A stretch of 32,432 nt of DNA. It comes from Nanobdellati archaeon (lineage in GTDB: Archaea > Nanobdellota > Nanobdellia > Woesearchaeales > JAADFO01). This document shows positions 23,082 through 32,432 of this stretch, one piece after another. Numbering within the stretch: position 1 is the stretch's first letter; every line of letters starts with the position of its first letter. A model generated the notes under the pieces. That model made no database searches. It was not told the origin of the DNA and saw nothing but the letters and a program-made list of their open reading frames with translations. The translations under genes and the position numbers were made by a program. The DNA lies in contig JAADFO010000046.1 of NCBI GenBank assembly GCA_013152815.1, positions 1 through 32,432 of the forward strand, written 5' to 3'.

Positions 23082-23105
23082 AGCCGGTCCTGGACCGCAC
23101 CCCCT

Positions 23106-23759
23106 TCAACCGAAGCTTTTCAGGATGACGCTGATGTCCTTGCCTTCGATGACCTGGTCGCAGGTCTGTCTCAGCTCATCTGATCGGCAGTTGAAGGCTA
23201 TGGAAAACCCTGCCATCCTGGCAGCTTCCACATCGTTCTGATGGTCGCCTATGAAGACGGTCTCTGCGAGAGGGATGCCTTCCCTGCCGGCAAGCTGCTT
23301 CAACGCCGTCGCCTTGTGCTTGAAATCATACTTCGTAGGAGTGATGCCGATGAGCCTGTTGTCGCCGTCAAAAACCAGCCTGTTGATATAGACCGCATCG
23401 AAGATCTCCTGATAGTCAGGCAACACGGATTCCAGTGCAACATCCAGGGACCCTGATATGATGGCAAGCTTGATCCCTCGTTCCCTGAGCGCTTCCAAAG
23501 TCTTTCTCGCCCCGCTCACCAGCCGAAGATGCGAAAGCGCCTGCAGGACATCGTCCCGGGTGACCCCTTTCCTGACCCAGAGGCCGACATCATGGACCGC
23601 CCAGTCGTGGTAGGAGAGCTTCCCGGCGAAGAAGGATTCCTTTGCCTGGACCCGTTCGTCGACGTCGGTCCCGAGACGTTCATGGAGGGTCTGCCAGATG
23701 AAGGTGATATTCTCGATGAGAGTGCCGTCGAGGTCGAAACAGACGAGCCGGAAAGCCAT
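23106..23759 (-). CDS. HAD-superfamily hydrolase, phosphoserine phosphatase-like
   Basis: A 217-residue HAD phosphatase. Motif I is FDLDGTLIEN, with nucleophile Asp9 and general acid Asp11. Motif II is AIISGSLDVAL, and motif III/IV is VFIGDHQNDVEAARMAG. The cap region lies between residues about 15 and 90, as in SerB-like (type I) members. The order and length suit a small-molecule phosphatase such as phosphoserine phosphatase, but the substrate cannot be fixed from sequence. A TATA box (23779-23788) centred 25 bases upstream makes the mRNA leaderless. Confidence 0.85.
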   Translation of the reverse strand: MAFRLVCFDLDGTLIENITFIWQTLHERLGTDVDERVQAKESFFAGKLSYHDWAVHDVGLWVRKGVTRDDVLQALSHLRLVSGARKTLEALRERGIKLAIISGSLDVALESVLPDYQEIFDAVYINRLVFDGDNRLIGITPTKYDFKHKATALKQLAGREGIPLAETVFIGDHQNDVEAARMAGFSIAFNCRSDELRQTCDQVIEGKDISVILKSFG

Positions 23760-23821
23760 GGCATCGGGAAAGGCCTGAATTATTTAATGCTTCGCCCCGA
23801 TCGATATCCTGATCGAGAGGG

Positions 23822-24706
23822 TTAAGCATCGATGCCGAAGAGCATCTTCACCAGGAAGCCGATGCCGAAGGAGAGCAGAGCCACCCCGAGGCTGATGGCA
23901 GCCATCCGGAGGAACCGTCTCCGGAACGGAAGGTCGTTGGTCACCGAGGTATAGAAGGTAAATAAGAAGATGATCATGACCGCGATGACCAGGGAGCATA
24001 CTAATGCGATGACAGCAGAGGAAAGGAGCAGAAAAGGCAGGATAAGGAATGTCACCGTGAAGATGTAGGCCACGCCTGTATAGAAGGATGCTATGAGCGG
24101 GCTCTTCGTCTCCCCTTGCTTTGTCGTCTGCTCTTCTTTCATGGAAAGGTATTCAGAAGCTGCCATGGAAAGCGATGCTGCAATGCCGGTGATGAGGCCG
24201 ACCAGGGCGATGAGCTGGCTGTCCTGCAGTGCCAGGGTGAAACCGGCCAGGGCTCCGGTGAGCTCGACCAGCGCATCGTTGAGTCCCAGGACGATGGAGC
24301 CGACGTATTCCAGGTGTTGTTCTTCAATCATGCCGATAATCTTTTTTTCGTGTTCCTGCTCGTCCTTCTTGATGCTGATGGCTGCAGGATAGGATCTGCC
24401 TATCCGGGCATAGGTCGTCTGGGCGAGGTCCTCGCCGCGTTCCATCAGTTTGAGACCGAAGACCAGGCCGAAGATGCGGGAAATCATGAAATAAAGAAAG
24501 ATCTTCCAGCGATTGGGGGATGCCTTTTTCTTCGTGAGTTTCTGCCAGAATGCTGCATGTCTCGCTTCGTCGGCTGCGATGGATTGCAGGATCTTCCGGT
24601 TCTTCCGGTTCTTCTCTTTCTGTGCAAGTTTCGTATAGATGATATGTTCGGTGAGCTCATTTATCTGCGCCTGTTCTATCTCTTCCATGACCTTCCTGCT
24701 GAGCAT
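23822..24706 (-). CDS. Ferritin-like / VIT1-CCC1 family membrane transporter
   Basis: A 294-residue fusion. The N-terminal 130 residues are a ferritin/rubrerythrin-like helical domain with iron-ligand motifs EIEQAQINELTEH, ADEARHAAFW (about 45-54) and KKDEQEHEK. The C-terminal VIT1/CCC1 domain has about five membrane helices and the family signature GLNDALVELTGALAGF (141-156). Such proteins (MbfA-like in bacteria) sense or bind Fe(II) and export iron or manganese; plant and yeast relatives load vacuoles. Here export of excess iron is the likely role. The start MLSRKVME (24706) fits the TATA box at 24731-24738, 28 bases upstream; the ATG at 24730 overlaps that box. Confidence 0.92.
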   Translation of the reverse strand: MLSRKVMEEIEQAQINELTEHIIYTKLAQKEKNRKNRKILQSIAADEARHAAFWQKLTKKKASPNRWKIFLYFMISRIFGLVFGLKLMERGEDLAQTTYARIGRSYPAAISIKKDEQEHEKKIIGMIEEQHLEYVGSIVLGLNDALVELTGALAGFTLALQDSQLIALVGLITGIAASLSMAASEYLSMKEEQTTKQGETKSPLIASFYTGVAYIFTVTFLILPFLLLSSAVIALVCSLVIAVMIIFLFTFYTSVTNDLPFRRRFLRMAAISLGVALLSFGIGFLVKMLFGIDA

Positions 24707-24780
24707 GGCTGGAGGAAGTGACAAGCTCATTTATATACTCTCCGCAGCCAGCACAGGGAGAATGTAATCACTCCGCAATA

Positions 24781-24814
24781 GTGATACTACGAAACATTTA
24801 TATAGTAGTGCCAC
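24781..24814 (+). promoter_or_regulatory. Promoter of the signal peptidase-like gene, flanked by an inverted repeat
   Basis: The TATA box TTTATATAG (24797-24805) is centred 27 bases before ATG 24828, with GAAAC as BRE. GTGATACTAC (24781-24790) and GTAGTGCCAC (24805-24814) form an inverted repeat (8 of 10 pairs) around it, a possible operator. Confidence 0.4.
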
Positions 24815-24827
24815 TGCTCAGTAACAC

Positions 24828-25358
24828 ATGAGTCGCTTCAGAGAGGCCGTTGCCTTTGTCGACAGGAAAGACATCCTGCTCATTTTCGTGATCTTTCTTG
24901 CAGGCTTTGTCACGGCATCCCTGCTGCCCATCAACGCACTGGAATCCCCTGCCCAGATCCCTGGCATCTCTGATCTTGTCGGCCCCGGAGAGGTCGCCTC
25001 ACCGAAGGACTGGATACCCGAAAAAGACATCCATGTCTACAATGACCGGGTGATCATCGATGTGAAGAACCCTGAATGGGCCGCCTTCACCGACACCAAC
25101 TCCATGGACCCGGTCTTCGACAAGGGAAGCAATGCCATCGAGATCGTCCCCACATCGTCCGAACAGGTGACACCCGGAGAGATCGTCAGCTATCAGTCCC
25201 GTTACGCCTCAGGCACCATCATCCACCGGGTGAAGGAGACAGGGCAGGATGAGGACGGCTGGTATGCCATCATGCAGGGAGACAACAATCCCCGTCCGGA
25301 TCCGGGGAAGGTCAGGTTCGACCAGATACGGCGGCTGGTCGTCGCCATCATCTACTGA
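24828..25358 (+). CDS. Signal peptidase I-like membrane protein (S26 family)
   Basis: A 176-residue protein with one N-terminal membrane helix (residues 16-34) and an extracytoplasmic S26-type domain. Candidate catalytic residues are Ser92 in TNSMDPVF, His133 in TIIHRV and Asp152 in QGDNN, matching the archaeal/ER-type Ser-His-Asp signal peptidase instead of the bacterial Ser-Lys type. It is shorter than typical signal peptidases, and the linker before Ser92 is longer. It could be the cell's signal peptidase or a specialised paralogue. Leaderless promoter. Confidence 0.8.
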   Translation: MSRFREAVAFVDRKDILLIFVIFLAGFVTASLLPINALESPAQIPGISDLVGPGEVASPKDWIPEKDIHVYNDRVIIDVKNPEWAAFTDTNSMDPVFDKGSNAIEIVPTSSEQVTPGEIVSYQSRYASGTIIHRVKETGQDEDGWYAIMQGDNNPRPDPGKVRFDQIRRLVVAIIY

Positions 25359-25424
25359 CACCGCCTGCAAGACAGACAACACCGACGAGAAGAGGCCCCT
25401 CCTTCCTGCGACCCATGAAGGACG

Positions 25425-26030
25425 ATGGAACAACACCAGAACGCCCAGAACCTGTATCTCCATCTCAAAGAGATTCTTCCGCATAACAATCCCCTGGACA
25501 CTGCGCTCGCCGTGATTACGGAAGAGGGCCAATGGAAGCGGCTCAGGCAGGACTATGCACGGGTCAAGATAGCAGAGGAACCAGGACTCGACATGTGTGA
25601 AGCCATGACATGCGCGGGCATCGAGATAAACATCCACCGGATAGTGTACGGACAAGGAAGGTTCGTCGACGAGAAGGCCGGTCTGTACACAGAAGGCACA
25701 GGAGGAGAAGGCCCTTCCCAGGAGAACCTTTTCCTGAAATATACGGCAGCAGGCGGCAACGGCAGGGACATCGACCTGGCGGTAGGGTCGATCGGTACCG
25801 ATCGCATCCGTATGGAACAGTACGTCTCTGAATACATGGACTTCTTCGTCGATGCAGGACTGGCAGAGAGCTACCAGGAAGCGTATCAGAAGACCGCAGA
25901 GGATATTCTCGGACGGCTCATCCGGCTGCAGGTGACCAGGGAGGATCCGGGAGTCATCAGACAGTGGAGCAAGCTGCTCACAGCAGAGCAGCGGCTCCTG
26001 CTCGGCATACGGCCCGATAGAAGAGGGTAA
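25425..26030 (+). CDS. Hypothetical protein
   Basis: A 201-residue soluble, acidic protein I do not recognise. It has an N-terminal helical part (NAQNLYLHLKEILP), a middle with CEAMTCAGIEINIHRIVYGQG, a Gly-rich stretch (YTEGTGGEG) and a helical C-terminus rich in Arg (LLGIRPDRRG). AAGGA lies just upstream of the ATG at 25425, and the gene follows the signal peptidase-like gene by 66 bases, so the two may be cotranscribed. No enzyme motif is evident. Confidence 0.7.
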   Translation: MEQHQNAQNLYLHLKEILPHNNPLDTALAVITEEGQWKRLRQDYARVKIAEEPGLDMCEAMTCAGIEINIHRIVYGQGRFVDEKAGLYTEGTGGEGPSQENLFLKYTAAGGNGRDIDLAVGSIGTDRIRMEQYVSEYMDFFVDAGLAESYQEAYQKTAEDILGRLIRLQVTREDPGVIRQWSKLLTAEQRLLLGIRPDRRG

Positions 26031-26046
26031 CGTTCTTCAGAGCCTG

Positions 26047-26086
26047 TTTCTCCATCAAGGCCCATTTCTCCATCAAGTTTTTATAC
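26047..26086 (+). promoter_or_regulatory. map promoter with a 13-bp direct repeat
   Basis: TTTCTCCATCAAG occurs at 26047-26059 and 26065-26077, just upstream of the TATA-like TTTTTATAC (26078-26086), which is centred 27 bases before ATG 26109. The repeat spacing of 18 bases hints at a dimer-of-sites operator, or simply a local duplication. Confidence 0.4.
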
Positions 26087-26108
26087 TTCAGGGATGCTCT
26101 GTCTTCCC

Positions 26109-26996
26109 ATGGAAAAAGACCTTGCGGACTGGCGGTCAGCGGGAAGGATCTCTGCCCGGGCGTTGGAGTATGGAAGGACGCTCATAAGGCCGGGTGCGAA
26201 GCTCCTTGATGCCTCAGACAAGATCGAAGAGAAGATCCGCGCACTAGGGGGAGAGCCGGCTTTCCCTGCCCAGATATCGCTGGACCATAACGCTGCCCAT
26301 TACTGCGCAGACCCTGACGACCTCACCATATTCAAGGACCAGGTGTGCTGCCTCGACGTCGGAGCCCATGTAAACGGAGCCATCGGAGACAACGCCCTGA
26401 CCGTCGACCTTTCTGGAAAGCATCAGGACCTGGTACAGGCGGCGAGAGATGCCCTGGACAATGCCGTCGCCATCATCAGGCCGGGCATCACCCTCGGAGA
26501 GATCGGGAAGACCATCCAGGAGACCATCCAGAAAGCAGGGTTCGCTCCCATCAAGAACCTCTCCGGCCATGGCCTGGACAGGTATCAGGTGCACACACCA
26601 CCACAGATCCCGAACTTCGATTCCGGCGAGACCGCAACACTGGAAGAAGGCATGATCATCGCCATAGAGCCTTTCGCCACGACCGGAAGAGGACTGATCA
26701 AGGAGACCGACACCGCGAACATCTTCTCCATGGAACAGCCGAGACCGGTGAGGAACCCGCTTGCGAGGAAACTCACAAAAGAGCTCACAGAGCTCAGGGG
26801 CCTGCCCTTCACCTCCAGATGGCTCACCAGAAAGTATCCGGCCTTCAAGGTGGCATTCGCCCTGAAAGAACTGAGCCAGCATCATGTCATCCATTCGTAC
26901 CCGCCCCTGATTGAAGTGGACCATGGACTTGTTGCCCAGGCAGAGCATTCCCTGCTCATCACCGAAGACGGCAATGAGATACTGACCCTGTCCTAG
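26109..26996 (+). CDS. map: Methionine aminopeptidase, type II
   Basis: A 295-residue cytosolic metalloenzyme that removes the initiator methionine. The five metal ligands are visible: Asp83 and Asp94 (DVGAHVNGAIGD), His154 (SGHGLDRY), Glu187 (AIEPF) and Glu279 (AQAEHSLL). The substrate-binding His is in AAHY. The insertion before the last ligand (about 215-265) marks type II, as in archaea and eukaryotes. The start MEKDLADW at 26109 gives leaderless spacing from the TATA box; the in-frame ATG at 26094 does not. Confidence 0.96.
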   Translation: MEKDLADWRSAGRISARALEYGRTLIRPGAKLLDASDKIEEKIRALGGEPAFPAQISLDHNAAHYCADPDDLTIFKDQVCCLDVGAHVNGAIGDNALTVDLSGKHQDLVQAARDALDNAVAIIRPGITLGEIGKTIQETIQKAGFAPIKNLSGHGLDRYQVHTPPQIPNFDSGETATLEEGMIIAIEPFATTGRGLIKETDTANIFSMEQPRPVRNPLARKLTKELTELRGLPFTSRWLTRKYPAFKVAFALKELSQHHVIHSYPPLIEVDHGLVAQAEHSLLITEDGNEILTLS

Positions 26997-27047
26997 TTCT
27001 GCTCCATCTCTGCCAGAGAACAGAGAACAATCGTCGAAACAGAAGGC

Positions 27048-27055
27048 ATTTAAAC
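27048..27055 (+). promoter_or_regulatory. TATA box of the zinc-ribbon gene
   Basis: ATTTAAAC is centred 26 bases before the ATG at 27077, giving a leaderless mRNA. Confidence 0.5.
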
Positions 27056-27076
27056 TACGCCCGGGCCTGTCAGAAC

Positions 27077-27457
27077 ATGCGCATCCCGAAGAGGTACGGT
27101 CAGTCAAGAACTTCTGCATGCCCTTTCTGCGGAAAGCAGGGCATCACCCACAACGACCAGGGCATACCGGTCTGCAATGCCCACCGTTCGACGAGGCTTC
27201 CGGACATCAGATGCGTCTGTGGAGAGTGGCTGGAGGTCGCGACCGGCAGGTTCGGACCCTATTTCCGATGCCTGAACTGCGGCAACATCAATTTCAGACG
27301 CGGACTGGAGATGGCCGGCGATCTCACGTCCCCTGCGGCAGAAGAGACAGAGCAGGGAGAGAAGAAGGACAAGAAGGATGATCATTCCGACAAACACAGG
27401 GTCAAGAAAGCTCCCACCGAGACGGTCATCACATCACAGGAACTTGATCTCCTGTGA
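27077..27457 (+). CDS. Two-zinc-finger protein with a charged C-terminal tail
   Basis: A 126-residue protein. The first finger is CPFCGKQG...VCNAH (CxxC/CxxH). The second is CVCGEWLEVATGRFGPYFRC ending in CLNCG, whose GRFGPYFRC strand resembles the C4 zinc fingers of topoisomerase I. The last 45 residues are Glu/Lys-rich and probably disordered (EQGEKKDKKDDHSDKH). A nucleic-acid-binding role is plausible but not shown. It has its own leaderless promoter, and the next gene follows after 59 bases. I know no specific function. Confidence 0.8.
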   Translation: MRIPKRYGQSRTSACPFCGKQGITHNDQGIPVCNAHRSTRLPDIRCVCGEWLEVATGRFGPYFRCLNCGNINFRRGLEMAGDLTSPAAEETEQGEKKDKKDDHSDKHRVKKAPTETVITSQELDLL

Positions 27458-27516
27458 ACAGAAGAGGACAGGAGACAATAGAAACATATTAATAAAGGAA
27501 AGACAAGAGACAGATC

Positions 27517-28209
27517 ATGTGTTTCACTCCGTTAGTCTCCCTGACCACAGCGCTCATCGAGTTCTTCTTTGCCGCGATCATCCTGCTGGCCTTCAGGAAG
27601 AGTACGGTCACCCGGTTCATGGGCGCCCTCATCATCGGACTGGGGACATACCAGTTCACCGAGTTCATGCTCTGCACCACAGGCAATGCCCAGGTGTGGG
27701 GCACCATGGGCTTCCTGACCTACACCATCCTTCCGGCGATCGGCCTGCATTTTGTCCTGCGCCTGACAGGAAGAGTGCATGAACCGTTCATGCTCTACAT
27801 CCCCACAATCATCTTCGAATCCATCGCCCTCTTCTCACGGGGTTTCATCATCGAGGGGACCTGCACCGACCTCTTCGTCCAGGTGAAGAACACCCTGTTC
27901 TATGACCACAGCCTTCTTTTTCTTTACACGCTCTACTACTTTGGCTATATCCTCATGGCCACATATCTTCTGGGAGAAGCATACCGCGAAGAGACAGACC
28001 GCCACAGAAGACGGATCTATGGGCTGGTGCTCGCAGGCATCCTTGTCAGCCTGCTCCCTCCGCTCTTCCTGATCATCCTCTTCCCTGCCATGAGCATCAT
28101 CTTCCCGTCGGTCTACTGCGAGTTCGCCCTCTTCCTTGCGGCCATCGCCTTCCTGGCAGCCCATGCCGACGACCGTCATCGGAGAAGAGAAAGAGGAGTG
28201 AGAGCATAG
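27517..28209 (+). CDS. Polytopic membrane protein upstream of the P-type ATPase
   Basis: A 230-residue protein with about seven hydrophobic helices: TTALIEFFFAAIILLAF near the N-terminus, then FMGALIIGLGTYQFTEFML, MGFLTYTILPAIGLHFVL, FMLYIPTIIFESIALF, LLFLYTLYYFGYILMATYL, IYGLVLAGILVSLLPPLFLI, and a last helix. It resembles the 7TM sensor modules found at the N-terminus of some kinases, but no kinase follows. It ends one base before the ATPase start, so the two are surely cotranslated. It may be an accessory or sensing partner of the pump, which is inference. Confidence 0.7.
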   Translation: MCFTPLVSLTTALIEFFFAAIILLAFRKSTVTRFMGALIIGLGTYQFTEFMLCTTGNAQVWGTMGFLTYTILPAIGLHFVLRLTGRVHEPFMLYIPTIIFESIALFSRGFIIEGTCTDLFVQVKNTLFYDHSLLFLYTLYYFGYILMATYLLGEAYREETDRHRRRIYGLVLAGILVSLLPPLFLIILFPAMSIIFPSVYCEFALFLAAIAFLAAHADDRHRRRERGVRA

Positions 28210-28210
28210 G

Positions 28211-30964
<2,754 letters not shown>

Positions 30965-31052
30965 GGAAGCGACTCCTGGCTGGCCATGCATCAGGGTAGA
31001 CAGGATGGAGAAGGGCTTTCCAGCGGCAGAAACAGCAGAGCGTATCATCTCT

Positions 31053-31835
31053 TTATCTCTTGTACATCATGTTCTTCGAGATTCGCGCCACCATCGTCCG
31101 TGGGAAAAGCCGGACAAGAAAGATGAGGAACTTGTTCCGGAAACCGGGAACAGCATCCAGCCTGCCCCTGAACAGTGCGTCGATACCCACCTGTGCGACC
31201 ATCTCTGGAGACATTCTCGGAAAGGAAGCCAACGGCTTCACATGATGGACGCCCCGAGCGACCCGGAAGAAGTCTGTCTGCGTGGCGCCGGGAGAGAGGC
31301 AGGTGACCGTCACCCCATGGTCCTCCAGTTCCTTTGCCAGTGCCTCGGAGAAGTTCAGGACATAGCTCTTTGAGGCCCCGTAGGCTGCAAAAGAGGGAGT
31401 TGGCTGGAATGCTGCCGTGCTTGCGATGTTGAGGATGCGTCCTCTGCGACGTCGTTTCATCTCGCTGCCGTAGAGGCGGCAGAGACCGGTCAATGAGAGG
31501 ATGTTGAGGTTGAGCATGGACCCTACGCGGCTGATGTCGCTCTTCACATGCTGGCCATAGACACCGAAGCCTGCGTTGTTCACCAGGATGTCCACGTCCA
31601 TGCCTTTTGACCGGGTGAAAGAGAAGACCTTCTCTTCTGCTCCGGGAAGAGAGAGGTCGATTGCAATGGCAGATACCATGACACCTTCCTTCTGGAGCTC
31701 TTTCCTGGTCGCTGAGAGCCGGTCCTTGTTCCTGCTCACCAGAAGAAGGTCATAGCCTTTCTCGGCGAGGAGCCTCGCTATCTCTTTCCCTATGCCAGAA
31801 CTGGCCCCGGTGACCAAAGCGAGCTGTCTTTTCAT
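31053..31835 (-). CDS. Short-chain dehydrogenase/reductase
   Basis: A 260-residue classical SDR. The cofactor loop TGASSGIG (9-16) precedes an Arg at the end of strand 2 (LLVSRNKDRL) that favours NADP(H). Further elements are NNAGFG (86-91), catalytic Ser139, and Tyr152-x3-Lys156 (AAYGASK), then SPGATQTDFF. The hydrophobic C-terminus (FLIFLVRLFPRTMVA) resembles membrane-associated SDRs of lipid metabolism, but the substrate is unknown. A TATA box at 31860-31868 gives a leaderless start. It stands alone. Confidence 0.9.
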   Translation of the reverse strand: MKRQLALVTGASSGIGKEIARLLAEKGYDLLLVSRNKDRLSATRKELQKEGVMVSAIAIDLSLPGAEEKVFSFTRSKGMDVDILVNNAGFGVYGQHVKSDISRVGSMLNLNILSLTGLCRLYGSEMKRRRRGRILNIASTAAFQPTPSFAAYGASKSYVLNFSEALAKELEDHGVTVTCLSPGATQTDFFRVARGVHHVKPLASFPRMSPEMVAQVGIDALFRGRLDAVPGFRNKFLIFLVRLFPRTMVARISKNMMYKR

Positions 31836-31898
31836 GATGACTGACGAAAGAAGAGGGAACTATTTAAGCATGACTGAACCTGAGAAAGAGAGAGCAGA

Positions 31899-31910
31899 TA
31901 GATTTATTAA
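31899..31910 (+). promoter_or_regulatory. Promoter of the terminal membrane-protein operon
   Basis: ATTTATTAATCG-like sequence about 35 bases upstream of the ATG at 31940, with a purine-rich BRE (GCAGATAG) before it. This is a weaker match than the other promoters. Confidence 0.35.
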
Positions 31911-31939
31911 TCGATAATCATCACAGGAAGGCGATACCC

Positions 31940-32074
31940 ATGTTCGTCATCGACAGAAACATCTTCTACCTGCTGTGCCTGATCTTCGGTTTGTTCTGGG
32001 TCCTGGTAGAGGGATGGATAGCCTATTGGGTCTATCGGGCGTATAGGTTGCTGGACAGGACCCTGGGAAAATGA
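31940..32074 (+). CDS. Small single-span membrane protein, 44 residues
   Basis: The frame encodes MFVIDRNIFYLLCLIFGLFW followed by VLVEGWIAYWVYRAYRLLDRTLGK. One hydrophobic helix (about residues 8-23) continues into an aromatic, basic amphipathic C-terminus. Its TGA overlaps the next ATG (ATGA), strong evidence that it is translated as the first gene of an operon. It is too short for homology-based naming; it could be a subunit or regulator of the next membrane protein. Confidence 0.6.
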   Translation: MFVIDRNIFYLLCLIFGLFWVLVEGWIAYWVYRAYRLLDRTLGK

Positions 32075-32432
32075 TTTCAGCTTCCCTGTTCCTCCGACTG
32101 GCGAGGATAGAGGGCATCCTCTGGAGCATTGCAGACGTCTTCCTGGTGTTCTTCGTACTGCGGGTGGCAGATGTCTTCAGAAGGCATCATCATCTGGAGA
32201 CCCATAGACGATTATATGTCCTGCTCTTCCTCAGTTTCCTGTTCTCCTCGCTGCTCCTGATCGTTCAGGACCTGTTCTCTTACCTGATGGTAGAGATAGT
32301 GGTCCTCGATATACAATATTTCATCTTGATTTATGTCATCATCAGGAACCGAGGACTCATCGGAAAAAGCAAGGTGATGCAAAGATCCAGAGGAGACGAG
32401 ATGGAAAAGAGAACACGGTTCACCGGCACTGG
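32071..32432 (+). CDS. Membrane protein, N-terminal part (runs off the window)
   Basis: At least 120 residues, open to the right edge. There are three hydrophobic helices: around ILWSIADVFLVFFVLRVADV, then LYVLLFLSFLFSSLLLIV, then VEIVVLDIQYFILIYVII. A hydrophilic basic segment follows (KSKVMQRSRGDEMEKRTR), perhaps the start of a cytoplasmic domain. The start overlaps the preceding small gene. The layout resembles membrane sensors, but the C-terminal part is missing, so no function is assigned. Confidence 0.6.
   Translation, partial: MISASLFLRLARIEGILWSIADVFLVFFVLRVADVFRRHHHLETHRRLYVLLFLSFLFSSLLLIVQDLFSYLMVEIVVLDIQYFILIYVIIRNRGLIGKSKVMQRSRGDEMEKRTRFTGT

Overview
This window is archaeal chromosomal DNA. 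The gene set includes diphthine synthase, the L21e / RNA polymerase subunit F / DUF655 cluster, a proteasome beta subunit, the termination nuclease FttA (aCPSF1), an archaeal ATP-dependent DNA ligase, RNase P protein 4 and type II methionine aminopeptidase. Both tRNA genes carry introns at the canonical archaeal 37/38 position. Almost every gene that starts a transcription unit has a TATA box centred 25-29 bases before its start codon, which predicts leaderless mRNAs. Genes inside operons instead have Shine-Dalgarno sequences or 4-base ATGA overlaps. The lineage cannot be fixed from this sequence. FtsZ, DUF5752 proteins and a divided helicase would fit a DPANN-like or euryarchaeal genome, and the purine genes argue against a very reduced parasite.

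Layout. 1-850: end of one gene, a GIY-YIG protein and a cyclophilin. 890-2600: an accessory stretch with an intron-containing tRNA-Gln flanked by partial copies of its own ends, an unknown gene, and a DUF4258 / YgiT-AbrB toxin-antitoxin pair. 2592-8457: diphthine synthase, FtsZ, a candidate three-hairpin RNA, a nitroreductase, DNA ligase and a winged-helix regulator. 8547-9644: a HEPN/MNT toxin-antitoxin pair next to an intron-containing tRNA-Arg. 9700-15576: a PHP phosphoesterase, purA, guaB, the C-terminal part of a Hel308 helicase and RNase P protein 4. 15629-18284: two coiled-coil proteins and DUF655. 18397-22000: rpoF and L21e, with the proteasome beta gene and fttA on the opposite strand. 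22148-32432: paired DUF5752 proteins, a HAD phosphatase, a ferritin-like/VIT1 transporter, a signal peptidase-like protein, methionine aminopeptidase, a zinc-ribbon protein, a membrane protein followed by a P2C (Na+,K+-ATPase-like) P-type ATPase, a short-chain dehydrogenase and two small membrane proteins.

The observations most worth following are these. Three successive hairpins at 5031-5139 have unrelated stems, but all present CGCCAA in the loop, downstream of a good archaeal promoter. tRNA-Gln is flanked by partial duplicates of both its ends and by a strongly structured 100-base insert. A Hel308 gene lacks its whole first RecA domain yet has its own promoter. An archaeal P2C ATPase keeps most Na+,K+-ATPase cation ligands but has Asn where site III has Asp. 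Several single TATA boxes sit midway between two divergent starts and appear to work in both directions.
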